Assembly: GCA_902773665.1 (NCBI GenBank)
Contig: CACYFF010000017.1
Location: 1-55,691 of the forward strand
From: an uncultured Eubacteriales bacterium
GTDB lineage: Bacteria > Bacillota > Clostridia > Peptostreptococcales > Anaerovoracaceae
Length of the DNA stretch: 55,691 bases
Direction: 5' to 3'
Notes under the pieces: generated by a model
Told to the model about the DNA's origin: nothing
The model's input: the letters and a program-made list of their open reading frames with translations, nothing else
The model's database searches: none
Made by a program: the position numbers and the translations under genes
In this document: positions 15,716-24,343 of the stretch, piece by piece
How the letters are laid out: every line of letters starts with the position of its first letter
Numbering within the stretch: position 1 is the stretch's first letter

Positions 15716-16510
15716 GAACACGAACGGCACGCAGCGCAGCAGTTCGTAGTAGTCGTCGGTCTCCATGCGGATCGTGTGGGAATCCAGCATCTCAAACCCC
15801 GGATAATTCACATACCGGGCTGCATCTCTGTGTTCCTTATAAGAGATCTGCAGTTCGAAATGCTTGGGCAATTCGCACATCGCTTTGGACAGATCCTGCT
15901 TTAAGGCCTCTTCCGTCCCCTTCCGGATGAGATCGCAGACCAGCTGGGGCTGGCGGCAGCGCGTATAGCCGCCGTATCCGTCCTTCGCCCAGACGGTCTT
16001 CAGCATGGGATGCAGATGCAGGCTGTCTTCCGTGAGCATCTTGTCGCCGGACAAAAAGACCGTGGGAACGCCGTAATAAGCCGCACACCAGCTGTAGAGC
16101 ATAAACTCCGAGCAGTCTTCGCCGTTGAGCATCACCCGGGTCGTCTTCGTCGTAAACGTATGGGACAAAGGGTTGCCGATCTTGCCTGCAGCGGAATGGT
16201 ATCCGATAAAAACAGCCGCATCGAAGCCGGCCTCGATGCCTTCCACCATGGTGCGCGGACTTCCGTTGCTGGCGCGGATGACTTCTACGCACTGCGGCAT
16301 TTCATTCAGGTCGATGTTGCGGCCGCCGTCATGGGCATCTTTGACCACGATATAATCTGCGCCGGCTGCAATGGCGCCTTCGCAGGCCGCCAGGACCTCT
16401 TTCGTCATCTGCCGGGCCGCTGCCGGATATTCCTCTTCGCCGTGGTCCGTTTCCGGCCATACGGTCGTAAAAGCAGTTCCTTCGATATCTGCACTGATAA
16501 ATACTCTCAT
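15713..16510 (-). CDS. dppA: D-aminopeptidase DppA-like (peptidase family M55)
   Basis: A 265-residue zinc peptidase of the DppA family, which cleaves N-terminal D-amino acids from short peptides such as D-Ala-D-Ala. Family features in order: the metal ligands in FISADIEGTAF (Asp and Glu), VKDAHDGGRN, GYHSAAG with a conserved His, and VPTVFLSGDKML. The length is typical and no signal peptide is present. The Shine-Dalgarno AGGAGG precedes the ATG, and a -10 TATAAT lies at 16560-16555 on the - strand. A role in recycling D-amino-acid peptides from peptidoglycan fits the family. Confidence 0.9.
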   Translation of the reverse strand: MRVFISADIEGTAFTTVWPETDHGEEEYPAAARQMTKEVLAACEGAIAAGADYIVVKDAHDGGRNIDLNEMPQCVEVIRASNGSPRTMVEGIEAGFDAAVFIGYHSAAGKIGNPLSHTFTTKTTRVMLNGEDCSEFMLYSWCAAYYGVPTVFLSGDKMLTEDSLHLHPMLKTVWAKDGYGGYTRCRQPQLVCDLIRKGTEEALKQDLSKAMCELPKHFELQISYKEHRDAARYVNYPGFEMLDSHTIRMETDDYYELLRCVPFVF

Positions 16511-16575
16511 AAAAACCTCCTGTCTTGACCTTAGGAAAGATCTCTTCTGAAATCATTATAATCCCGTCAAACAGG

Positions 16576-16604
16576 AAAAGCGACAGAACAGATCTGCCGC
16601 TTTT
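16576..16604 (-). terminator. Terminator after the yneA-like gene
   Basis: AAAAGCGGCAGA pairs with TCTGTCGCTTTT on the - strand (11 of 12 plus a G-T) around a 5-base loop, 31 bases past the stop, ending in TTTT. Confidence 0.75.
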
Positions 16605-16634
16605 CGCTTTATGTATACAACAGCTAGCCGGAAG

Positions 16635-16943
16635 CTACAGTTCCGTCGGGATGGTGATATACTGACCGGGCTGCAGATCTTTTGCAGAGATCCCGTTGAG
16701 CTGGCAGATCTGATAAACGACGGTACGGACATCCATATCCGCCGGGCCGTATTCCTGTGCCAATGCCCAGAGCGTATCGCCGGACTGGACCTTGACCTGG
16801 ACGTATTCCTTAGTGCTGGCGCCGGACGCCGTGTTATAACCCAAAGCCGAACTCACGATAAACGCCATCAGTACAAGCGTAATGGCTACAAAAGCGGTAA
16901 ATCTGGCCTTATTGGCAACTCTGTATTTTCTGTGCTTTTTCAT
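16635..16943 (-). CDS. yneA: YneA-like SOS cell-division suppressor with LysM domain
   Basis: A 102-residue single-pass protein: a basic N-terminus, one membrane segment (about residues 14-36, FTAFVAITLVLMAFIVSSALG), and an extracytoplasmic LysM domain (about 47-98: VKVQSGDTLWALAQEYGP, then QLNGISAKDLQPGQYITIP). This is the architecture of Bacillus YneA, which blocks division during the SOS response. Two LexA boxes lie in its promoter, which strongly supports the assignment. It is not next to lexA here. I use the ATG at 16943 with GGAGGAG upstream; longer in-frame starts run through the LexA boxes. Confidence 0.85.
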   Translation of the reverse strand: MKKHRKYRVANKARFTAFVAITLVLMAFIVSSALGYNTASGASTKEYVQVKVQSGDTLWALAQEYGPADMDVRTVVYQICQLNGISAKDLQPGQYITIPTEL

Positions 16944-16958
16944 GGTCGTTCTCCTCCA

Positions 16959-17008
16959 AGAACATTTGTTCGCAAGACCATAATAACAGAACATTTGTTC
17001 TTTTGCAA
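16959..17008 (-). promoter_or_regulatory. SOS promoter of yneA with two LexA boxes
   Basis: On the - strand: -35 TTGCAA (17008-17003), -10 TATTAT (16985-16980), 17-base spacer. LexA box 1 (16988-17001; AGAAC-N4-GTTCT in both orientations) fills the spacer. Box 2 (16959-16972, core CGAACAAATGTTCT on the - strand) lies in the early transcribed region just before the ribosome site. Such double coverage predicts tight repression. Confidence 0.85.
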
Positions 17009-17029
17009 GAACTTTTTTCATTTTTTCAT

Positions 17030-17060
17030 AAAAAAAGAAGCGGCGCATCTGCACCGCTTC
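17030..17060 (-). terminator. Terminator after the 17,069-17,686 gene
   Basis: On the - strand GAAGCGG (17060-17054) pairs with CCGCTTC (17043-17037) around a 10-base loop, followed by seven Ts. It ends the transcript running from the YnbB-type gene. Confidence 0.85.
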
Positions 17061-17068
17061 CAGGCTTG

Positions 17069-17686
17069 TTATTTCAGTACCGGACCGATGTGATCCATCT
17101 CATTTTCAAAGGCTTTTTCCACCTCGTCCTTCTTCGGCAGGTTCTGTTCCTGCAGTTCATTTCGAACTTTCCGCTGCATCAGGTCTCCCATAAACTCACC
17201 CTGCCCTTTTTCCGCCATGTCTTCCATCAGTTCGGCAGCCTGCTGTCCGCTGATGGAGCCGATCATCTTTTTGAACATGGGATTGTTTCCCGGGCCGCAC
17301 CGCTTCATCTCTTCGATTTTTCCGTAAGGAACGTTCTCCGAGAGCAGCTTCGTCTGGTCGATCTGATTGGTCGCCTTGTCCCGGGTCATGAAGTCCAGCA
17401 TCAGATATTCGGAGAGTATGTCCTTGGCCTTGGCCGCCGTCTCGGGGTCATCCGGGGAAGCCTTCAGCCGGGCGGCCGCCGTCTTCGCATCCGCCTTCAA
17501 TTCTTCGATCCGCGTCTGAACGCTGCCGGCGTACAGTTCTCTGCCTATCGTCCGGTAGTCGTCCTGCACACCGCCTTTGCGGATCTCGTCGACCAGGGCG
17601 CCGCTGTGACCCTTTGCGATCAGCTTTGCCGTCTCATCGTTCTCGAGTCCGATCCCGTTCAACAGATGTCCAACAGACAGCTGCAT
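17069..17686 (-). CDS. Hypothetical protein next to the YnbB-like gene
   Basis: A 205-residue soluble, mostly helical, charged protein that I do not recognise. It starts MQLSVGHLLNGIGLENDETA and has a Lys/Ala/Glu-rich middle and a Met-rich C-terminal region (GSISGQQAAELMEDMAEKGQ). There is no signal peptide, membrane segment or Cys cluster (a single Cys near residue 130). It begins one base after the stop of the YnbB-type PLP enzyme and shares its terminator, so it is almost certainly co-transcribed with it. The -ELYAGSVQTRIEELKADAKTA- stretch suggests helical bundles. No function is assigned. Confidence 0.7.
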   Translation of the reverse strand: MQLSVGHLLNGIGLENDETAKLIAKGHSGALVDEIRKGGVQDDYRTIGRELYAGSVQTRIEELKADAKTAAARLKASPDDPETAAKAKDILSEYLMLDFMTRDKATNQIDQTKLLSENVPYGKIEEMKRCGPGNNPMFKKMIGSISGQQAAELMEDMAEKGQGEFMGDLMQRKVRNELQEQNLPKKDEVEKAFENEMDHIGPVLK

Positions 17687-17687
17687 A

Positions 17688-18974
17688 TTATACGATTATT
17701 TTATCTTTTAGGGTCTGCAGAGCTTTGATGACGCCGAATTTCGCGTGCTCGTAGGTAATGCCGCCCTGGAAGTAGACGATGTATGGCTCACGCATAGGCG
17801 CATCCGCCGACAGCTCGATGGAGCTGCCTCCCACGAAAGCTCCGGCCGCCATGATGATCTGGTCGGTGTATCCGGGCATGTCCCAGGGCACCGGCGTAAC
17901 GTAGGAATCGATGGGAGCCGCCGCCTGCACGCCTTCGCAGAAAGCGCAGACCGCTTCCGGGGTGCCCAGCTTGACCGCTTCCACGATATCGTTTCGCGGA
18001 TCCTCCGGGCCCGGGCAGACTTCGTAGCCGAGGTCCGCAAACACCTGGGCGCACAGCGCAGCGCCCTTCACCGCTCCGATGGTCACCCGGGGAGCGATAA
18101 ACAGGCCCTGGAACATGCTGCGGGTCTGGCCGAAGGTAAGGCCGCATTCGCCGCCGATACCGGGGCTGGTGACCCGGGTAGCCACCTTGTCCACCAGGTC
18201 CTTGCGCCCCACCACATAGCCGCCGGAGACCGCAAGGCCGCCGCCGGGGTTCTTGATGAGAGAGCCGGCCATGATGTCCGCACCGACCTGCACCGGTTCC
18301 TTCGTATCCGTAAACTCGCCGTAGCAGTTGTCCACCATGCAGATGACGTCGGGCTTGACGGACTTGCAGGCTGCCGCCCAGGATTCGATCTGGGGGATCG
18401 TCATGGCGTTGCGGAACACGTAGCCCCGTGAACGCTGCAGCGCGCAGATCTTCGTGTTGGGGCCGATCGCCTTCTTGACGCCTTCCAGGTCGATCTGATT
18501 GCCCGGCAGCAGATCCACCTGCTTATAAGTGACGCCGAACTCCTTCAGATTGCCGTAGGCGTCGCCTTTCAGGCCGATGACGGTCTGCATGGTATCGTAG
18601 GGATCGCCATTGCAGTAGATGAGCTCGTCTCCGGGACGCAGCAGCCCCAGATAGACGCTCGCCAGCGCATGGGTGCCGTTGACGATCGTCGGCCGCACCA
18701 GGCCGGCCTCCGCGCCGAACACGTCGGCGTAGAGCTGTTCCAGGGCCGTCCGGCCCACGTCGTCGTAGCCGTAGCCCGTGTTCCAGGCGAAATGCTGGTC
18801 GTTGATGCGCGCTTCCTGGAAATGGTGCAGCACTTTGTATTGGTTGAAGGTCTGGATGTCGTCCAGCTTTTCGAACACGCCGGCCAGCTTCTTTTCTGCC
18901 GCCTGCGTGCGGTCTAAGATGTCGGCGTCGATGCCGAACTGTTGTTTCAGATAGTCGTATGTTGCTTGGTTCAT
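17688..18974 (-). CDS. Methionine gamma-lyase family protein (YnbB/aluminium resistance type)
   Basis: A 428-residue PLP-dependent fold-type I enzyme of the COG4100 group, often annotated as aluminium resistance protein or Met gamma-lyase family. It starts NQATYDYLKQQFGID. The likely PLP lysine lies in AGSLIKNPGGGLAVSGGYVVG (near residue 240), preceded by an Asp in CMVDNCYGEF. The actual substrate of this family is not settled. Its stop is one base before the neighbouring hypothetical gene. In several Bacillota this family lies near hfq/miaA/mutL, and the same neighbourhood is seen here. Confidence 0.88.
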   Translation of the reverse strand: MNQATYDYLKQQFGIDADILDRTQAAEKKLAGVFEKLDDIQTFNQYKVLHHFQEARINDQHFAWNTGYGYDDVGRTALEQLYADVFGAEAGLVRPTIVNGTHALASVYLGLLRPGDELIYCNGDPYDTMQTVIGLKGDAYGNLKEFGVTYKQVDLLPGNQIDLEGVKKAIGPNTKICALQRSRGYVFRNAMTIPQIESWAAACKSVKPDVICMVDNCYGEFTDTKEPVQVGADIMAGSLIKNPGGGLAVSGGYVVGRKDLVDKVATRVTSPGIGGECGLTFGQTRSMFQGLFIAPRVTIGAVKGAALCAQVFADLGYEVCPGPEDPRNDIVEAVKLGTPEAVCAFCEGVQAAAPIDSYVTPVPWDMPGYTDQIIMAAGAFVGGSSIELSADAPMREPYIVYFQGGITYEHAKFGVIKALQTLKDKIIV

Positions 18975-19000
18975 GAGAAATAAAGTCCTTTATAAAAATA

Positions 19001-20419
19001 TTATGCCGTCTTCCAGGCTGCCTTCCACTTGCCCCTGCGGTAGCGGATCGTCATCAGCAGGCAGCGCATGGTCCAGTCGAGGGCCATGGGGAACCAGACG
19101 CCCAGCAGGCCGAAGCCGAAGAATTTGATGAGGATGAAGGCCAGCGGCACGCGTACGCCCCACATGCCCACCATGGACATGACGGAGGAGAATTTCGTGT
19201 CGCCTGCGCCTCTTAAGATGCCGCTCACCGTGTTGGCGACCGCCACGAACAGCTCGGCAAAGGCCTGCACCCGCAGCGCTTGCGCCGCCATGGCGATGGC
19301 CTGTTCATCCGTCGTGAAGATGCCGACGAGCTGCGGTGCAAAGATGAACATCAGGATCGCGCAGACCGCCATGATCTCGCAGGCGTACTTGATGCACTTG
19401 TTGCCCAGTTCGATGGCCTTGTTGGCGTTGCCTGCACCCAGCCACTGCGCCACGATGGTGGTGGCCGCCACCCCGAAGCCGTTGATGGGCATGTAACAGA
19501 TGGATTCCGCCGTGTTGGCGTAGCTGTGCGCTGCCACCACGTGGTTGCCGAGGCCAGCCAGCATACGGGTGGAGACCAGCTGTCCGCTGCTCAAGACCAG
19601 ACGTTCGAGGGCGATGGGAATGCCCAGGCGGTAGGTGCGCCGCAGCAGAAGGCTGTTGAAACCGATCACGTGCTTGCGGTCGAAGGTCACCTGATTGTCC
19701 TTGCGCAGCACGAAGTACATGGACAGCAGGCCGCTGCAGATGTTGGCGAAGGACGTGGCCGCCGCTGCGCCTGCAACGCCCATGCCGGCGCCGATCATGG
19801 GGCATGCCATCCCGAACAGGGAGATCGTGCGGCTGGGGAAGATCAGCAGATAGTTGAAGATGACGTTGATGATGTTATGCAGCACATTGCAGAACATCGG
19901 TCTTCTGGTATCGCCCATGCCGCGCAGAAGGTTGCAGTTGATGGACAGCATGGCCAGGAAGATGCGGGTGTAGCCCAGGATGCGGATGTAATCGCCGGCG
20001 TCGTCCCAGATCGAGGTGTCCGCGTTCATCCAACGGGCAAAATTTGGGGCGATCAGGAAGATGTACAGCACGTTGAGCAGCACGCCGAACCAGGCGATGT
20101 GGAACATCGCGTTGCGCATCACTTCACGGGCGTCTTCCGGATGGTTCTCGCCGATGTACCGGGCCACCATGACGGAAAAGCCCAGAGCCAGGCCGTAATT
20201 GAAGCCGTTGGTGAGCATCAGGATGGGCTGGTTGACCGCGATGGCAGCGGAAGCATTCACGCTGATGTGCCCCACCATGGCGGTGTCGACGTACATGGTG
20301 AGGATCTGCCCCAGTTCTTCGATAAAGCTGGGGATGACCAGGCTGAAGATGAGAGTGCGGGCGGGGATGCTGGCATCCAGAATGTTGAGTTGTTGGTGCT
20401 TTCTATTTGTCAGGGTCAT
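19001..20419 (-). CDS. MATE family efflux transporter
   Basis: A 472-residue, 12-helix multidrug and toxin extrusion transporter using a Na+ or H+ gradient. The N-terminal half has the family signature ELGQILTMYVDTAMVGHIS and then NQPILMLTNGFNYGLALGFSVMVARYIGE; the second half repeats the fold (ERLVLSSGQLVSTRMLAGLG, then GFGVAATTIVAQWLGAGNANKA). The start overlaps the recombinase gene by 17 bases, so it is translated from the same messenger. The substrate is unknown. Confidence 0.93.
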   Translation of the reverse strand: MTLTNRKHQQLNILDASIPARTLIFSLVIPSFIEELGQILTMYVDTAMVGHISVNASAAIAVNQPILMLTNGFNYGLALGFSVMVARYIGENHPEDAREVMRNAMFHIAWFGVLLNVLYIFLIAPNFARWMNADTSIWDDAGDYIRILGYTRIFLAMLSINCNLLRGMGDTRRPMFCNVLHNIINVIFNYLLIFPSRTISLFGMACPMIGAGMGVAGAAAATSFANICSGLLSMYFVLRKDNQVTFDRKHVIGFNSLLLRRTYRLGIPIALERLVLSSGQLVSTRMLAGLGNHVVAAHSYANTAESICYMPINGFGVAATTIVAQWLGAGNANKAIELGNKCIKYACEIMAVCAILMFIFAPQLVGIFTTDEQAIAMAAQALRVQAFAELFVAVANTVSGILRGAGDTKFSSVMSMVGMWGVRVPLAFILIKFFGFGLLGVWFPMALDWTMRCLLMTIRYRRGKWKAAWKTA

Positions 20420-21551
20420 TTCTGTTCAGGTCTTCTCCCCACTCGAAATTCTTGATGAGTTCACGCTTGGTATTGAGCTTATGCGCTGCGTAGAGCTGGG
20501 TGGTCGTTACGTTGTCGTGGTCCAGCAGCTCCTGCACGTCGTAGATGGAATTGCCCCGCCCGATGAGAGACGTGGCCGCCGTGGCACGCAGCTTGTGGGG
20601 ACTGTAGCCCTGCCTGCGGCTGGTTCCCATGGTGATGGACGTGTATTTCTTGACGACTTCCCGGATCTGCCGGTCCGTCAGCCTGGTGCCCCGCAGGGAC
20701 AGGAGCAACGCGTCCTTATTCTCCTCGGACAGCGTATCGTCCGGCGCCCTCTCCAGGGTCACATATTCGTTATAGGCCTCGGTGATGGTGTTGTTGATGG
20801 GCATCACCGATTCCTTGCCCCGCTTGCGGTAGATCTTGAATTCGCCGCGTTCGAAGTTGAAGGAACTCAGGTTGAGCTGCTGCATCTCCGAAAGACGCAG
20901 GCCGTAGGTGACCAGCAGCAGGAGCATCAGCTTGTCGCGGTACTTCGTCTTCTCCCAAAACTGCTTTTCCCTGTCCGTAAGGCCCTCTCCCGAGACCACC
21001 GCATCCAGCATGCGCATCACTTCGTCGTCCTGCAGCGCCTTGATGACCCGTTCGCCGGGCTTGGGCAGCCGGATGGGATCGAAGCCGTCGGTGATGTTCT
21101 TCTCTACCAGACCGTCGCGGTACAGGTACTTGAAGAACACGGAGACCGCGGACTTTTTATGGGCCAGGGCCGCATTGCCGTTCTCGTAGACCGTCACGTT
21201 GCCCTTCTCATCCTCGACTTTGTAGCGCCGGCAGTAATCGATAAAGAGATTCACGTCCATGGATGTGATCTTATTGAGATCGCCAGGCTGGATCTTCTTC
21301 ATTTCCGTGCACGTCTCCTGCAGTTCCGTTTCCTTCAGCAGATAGTGAAGGAAAAACCGCAGCTCCCGCAGGTACGAAAGCCGCGACATGGGAAGAACAC
21401 CGTTGCGCAGATACATAAAGTAGCCCCGCATCCAGCCAGGCAGCTCCCTTTCGATCTTCTCGCATTCCTCGAATATTTCGTTTTCCCGGGCCACCACGTT
21501 ATCGGGCTTGTCTGACTTGTTGTGGACCCTTATCTTCCGTTCTTCAGCCAT
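20403..21551 (-). CDS. Tyrosine recombinase (XerC/XerD-like)
   Basis: A 382-residue site-specific recombinase. The N-terminal SAM-like core-binding domain spans about residues 30-190 and the catalytic domain about 195-375. Catalytic residues visible: Arg in GLRLSEMQQL, Lys in YRKRGK, His and Arg in SPHKLRATAAT, His in LLDHDNVTTTQLY, and the Tyr at the end of that motif. It overlaps miaA upstream by 22 bases and the MATE gene downstream by 17. This tight embedding among housekeeping genes suggests a resident chromosomal recombinase, possibly the Xer enzyme, rather than a phage integrase; I see no attachment site nearby. Confidence 0.9.
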   Translation of the reverse strand: MAEERKIRVHNKSDKPDNVVARENEIFEECEKIERELPGWMRGYFMYLRNGVLPMSRLSYLRELRFFLHYLLKETELQETCTEMKKIQPGDLNKITSMDVNLFIDYCRRYKVEDEKGNVTVYENGNAALAHKKSAVSVFFKYLYRDGLVEKNITDGFDPIRLPKPGERVIKALQDDEVMRMLDAVVSGEGLTDREKQFWEKTKYRDKLMLLLLVTYGLRLSEMQQLNLSSFNFERGEFKIYRKRGKESVMPINNTITEAYNEYVTLERAPDDTLSEENKDALLLSLRGTRLTDRQIREVVKKYTSITMGTSRRQGYSPHKLRATAATSLIGRGNSIYDVQELLDHDNVTTTQLYAAHKLNTKRELIKNFEWGEDLNRNDPDK

Positions 21552-22465
21552 GTTGCTATCGTTTCTTTCATGCGGCTGTACGCCTCTTCGTCGAAGGCGT
21601 CTCCCTGCAGCGTGACCCAGTGCATCTGCGGATAGCGCCGCAGCCAGATGAGCTGGCGTCTGGCATAGTGCCGGGTGTTTTTGCGGATGAGCTCCGCCGC
21701 TTCTTCGATGGGACGGCCTTCGGAAAGGCAGTCGATCACTTCTTTATACCCGATGCCCTTCATGGCGATGTCCTTGCTCGTAAAGCCCTTCGCCATCAGG
21801 CTTCGGACCTCGTCCTCCAGCCCTGCCTCCAGGATCTTGTCCACCCTGCGGTCGATGCGGTCGTACAATTCGCTGCGATCCCGGTCCAGACCGATCAACA
21901 GGCTGTCGTAGTCCGGGTACGGCGTCTCGATATCGGTGAACGCCGCCAGTTTCGCTTCGCCGTGCTCCAGGCGTTCGATTGCCCGCAGCATGCGCTTGAC
22001 GTTGTTGGGGTGGATGGCTTCGGCGGCGTCCGGATCCAGGGAACGCAGACGTTCGTGGACTTTCTGCGGATCATGCCCGCATTCGTCCCACACCCGCTGC
22101 CGGAAACCGTCGTCTCCCTTGGGCGCCGAAAAGTCCATGTCGTACAGCAGCGCGTTGATATACAGCCCCGTGCCGCCGCTGACGATGGGCAGTTTGCCGC
22201 GCGCTGCGATCTCCGCGATATAGGAACGGGCCAGCTTCTGATAGTCCGAGACGTTGAAGGGCGTCTTCGGATCGATCTCATCCACGAGCCAGTGCTTCGC
22301 CTGGGCGCGCTCTTCCGGAGTGGGCTTGGCGCTGCCGATATCCATGTACTTATAGAGCTGCATGGAATCGGCGGAGACGATCTCTCCGCCGCAGTCCCGG
22401 GCGATCCGGATGGCGTATTCTGTTTTGCCGCAGGCCGTCGGACCCGTTAAAAACAGGACTTTCAT
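21530..22465 (-). CDS. miaA: tRNA dimethylallyltransferase
   Basis: Adds a dimethylallyl group to A37 of tRNAs reading U-starting codons. The 311 residues have the P-loop GPTACGKTEYA (about residue 8), the catalytic DSMQLYKYMDIGSAKPT, the family motif VSGGTGLYINALLYD and a C-terminal RHYARRQLIWLRR. The substrate, dimethylallyl diphosphate, comes from the isoprenoid pathway, and dxs and ispA are in the same region. It follows mutL by 3 bases and overlaps the recombinase start. Confidence 0.96.
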   Translation of the reverse strand: MKVLFLTGPTACGKTEYAIRIARDCGGEIVSADSMQLYKYMDIGSAKPTPEERAQAKHWLVDEIDPKTPFNVSDYQKLARSYIAEIAARGKLPIVSGGTGLYINALLYDMDFSAPKGDDGFRQRVWDECGHDPQKVHERLRSLDPDAAEAIHPNNVKRMLRAIERLEHGEAKLAAFTDIETPYPDYDSLLIGLDRDRSELYDRIDRRVDKILEAGLEDEVRSLMAKGFTSKDIAMKGIGYKEVIDCLSEGRPIEEAAELIRKNTRHYARRQLIWLRRYPQMHWVTLQGDAFDEEAYSRMKETIATWLKNGR

Positions 22466-22468
22466 TGG

Positions 22469-24343
22469 TTATTTTCTCTTGAACTGGCGTTCGATATCGC
22501 TTTGGCTGAAAGAGATCAGGGTCGGCCGTCCGTGGGGGCAGCTGAAGGGATTTTCGCAGCGATCCAGCCGCACGAACAATTCCTTCATCTCGGACAGATC
22601 CAGCTTATCGTTGGCTTTGATGGCCGCCTTGCAGGCGTTGCTCGTCAGCTCTTCTCTCTTGAGCTGGATATCCTGCGCGCGGATGCTGTCCTGCTCGAGG
22701 ATGTGGATGGCGAAATCCTCCGCTTCCTGCAGATCCATGCAGGACGGGATCTCCTTGATGACGACGTCTCCCATGCCGAACTCCTCGATGCGGTAGCCGA
22801 GATCTGCGAGCATCTTCAGTTTTTCCGCCGCTCCGCTGCGGGAGGCGGATCCGAGCTGAAGCAGCACCGGAGCCAGGATGGGCTGGGATACCTTTTCTGC
22901 GCCGTTGAAGATCTTCAGCAGCTGTTCGTACAGGATGCGCTCGTGGGCCGCATGCTGGTCGATCATGTAGACGTGGGTCTCATCCTTCGCGATGATGTAC
23001 GTGGCGAAGGCTTCGCCGATGATCTGCAGCGAGGAGAACAGGAAGCGGGGCTTTGCGTCTTCCGGTTTCGCAGGCGATGTGCCGTAAGGACGGATCTCCT
23101 CCTGCACCTGCATGCTGCGTTCCGATTCCTCCCGCAGCTTTGCGAAAACGTTCTTCGCATAGGATGCTTCTTGAGTAGACGGTAAAGGATTTATGTCTAC
23201 AATATTCAAATATTCCGACGGATCTGACGGAGTTTCTATCTCTTCCAAACCGCCGAACCCCTTGGAGATCTCGCTTTCATAAGGCTTCGCATACACCGTC
23301 TCCGCTTCCCGGCTCACAGGTCTTGCGATCTCGGAGGATTCCGCGATGCCCTCCTGCTTCAGCAGGCTGCGGCGGATGGCGCGGATCATGAATTCGGATA
23401 CGCCCCGCTCGTCGTAGAACTTGATCTCCGTTTTATGGGGATGGATGTTCACATCGACGCTGCGGGGGTCAACGTCCAGGAACAGGAACGCCGCCGGGTG
23501 CCTTCCCTCGAACAGTTTATCGGAGAACGCCTCTTCCAGCGCATCTTCCATCACCTTGCTCTTGACCCAGCGTCCGTTGACGAAGAAGACCTGCATCCGC
23601 TTGTTGTTGCGGGAATAAGCAGGTGCGGAAACAAAACCCGCCAGGCTGCGCCCTTCTTCCTCTGCCGTCTCTCCTTCGATGGAGACCAGACCCCTTGCCA
23701 TCTGGGGGCTGTAAAGCGTGAGGATCGCCGCCTTCAGGTCGCCTTTGCCCAGGGTCGAATACAGGATCGTCCCGTTGGAGATGAGGCGGAAGCGCACGCC
23801 CGGATAGGCCAGCGCCATCTTCGACACATAATCGGAGATGAGGCTCGCCTCGGCGTTGTCCGGCTTTAAAAACTTGCGCCGGGCCGGCGTGTTGTAGAAC
23901 AGATCCGTCACGATGATGGTCGTGCCGTCCTCGCAGGCAGCTTCGGTGATCTCTTCGGCGATACCGCCCTCCAGACGGATACGGGTGCCGCTCTTGGCGT
24001 CCTTCGGCTTCGTGACGAGCTCCACCCGGGAGACCGCCGCGATGCTGGCCAGAGCTTCGCCCCGGAATCCCAGGGTGCCGATGGCGTTCAGGTCGTCCTC
24101 CGTCGCGATCTTACTGGTGGCGTAGCGCATAAAGGCCAGTTCCACCTCGTCTGCGGGAATGCCGCAGCCGTTGTCCGTGACCCGGATATAGTCTTTGCCG
24201 CCTTTGCGGATCTCGCAGGTGATGCTGGTGGACCCGGCATCCACGGCGTTTTCGATGAGCTCCTTGACGATGGATACGGGACGCTCCACTACTTCGCCGG
24301 CTGCGATCTTATCGGATATTTCTCTCGGTAATGCGCGTATCAT
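22469..24343 (-). CDS. mutL: DNA mismatch repair protein MutL
   Basis: The mismatch-repair matchmaker and nicking endonuclease. The N-terminal GHKL ATPase has ELIENAVDAGS, DNGCGI and GFRGEALASI. The C-terminal domain has the endonuclease metal motif DQHAAHERILYE, a SNACKAAIKAND helix and CPHGRP, so it is the nicking type found in organisms without MutH. The length, 624 residues, is usual. It starts exactly where mutS ends (stop and ATG adjoin), so the two are translationally coupled. Confidence 0.97.
   Translation of the reverse strand: MIRALPREISDKIAAGEVVERPVSIVKELIENAVDAGSTSITCEIRKGGKDYIRVTDNGCGIPADEVELAFMRYATSKIATEDDLNAIGTLGFRGEALASIAAVSRVELVTKPKDAKSGTRIRLEGGIAEEITEAACEDGTTIIVTDLFYNTPARRKFLKPDNAEASLISDYVSKMALAYPGVRFRLISNGTILYSTLGKGDLKAAILTLYSPQMARGLVSIEGETAEEEGRSLAGFVSAPAYSRNNKRMQVFFVNGRWVKSKVMEDALEEAFSDKLFEGRHPAAFLFLDVDPRSVDVNIHPHKTEIKFYDERGVSEFMIRAIRRSLLKQEGIAESSEIARPVSREAETVYAKPYESEISKGFGGLEEIETPSDPSEYLNIVDINPLPSTQEASYAKNVFAKLREESERSMQVQEEIRPYGTSPAKPEDAKPRFLFSSLQIIGEAFATYIIAKDETHVYMIDQHAAHERILYEQLLKIFNGAEKVSQPILAPVLLQLGSASRSGAAEKLKMLADLGYRIEEFGMGDVVIKEIPSCMDLQEAEDFAIHILEQDSIRAQDIQLKREELTSNACKAAIKANDKLDLSEMKELFVRLDRCENPFSCPHGRPTLISFSQSDIERQFKRK

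Noticed and set aside
15559..16528. Open frames on the + strand across dppA
   Set aside because: They are shadows of dppA on the other strand and have no starts with ribosome sites or known families.
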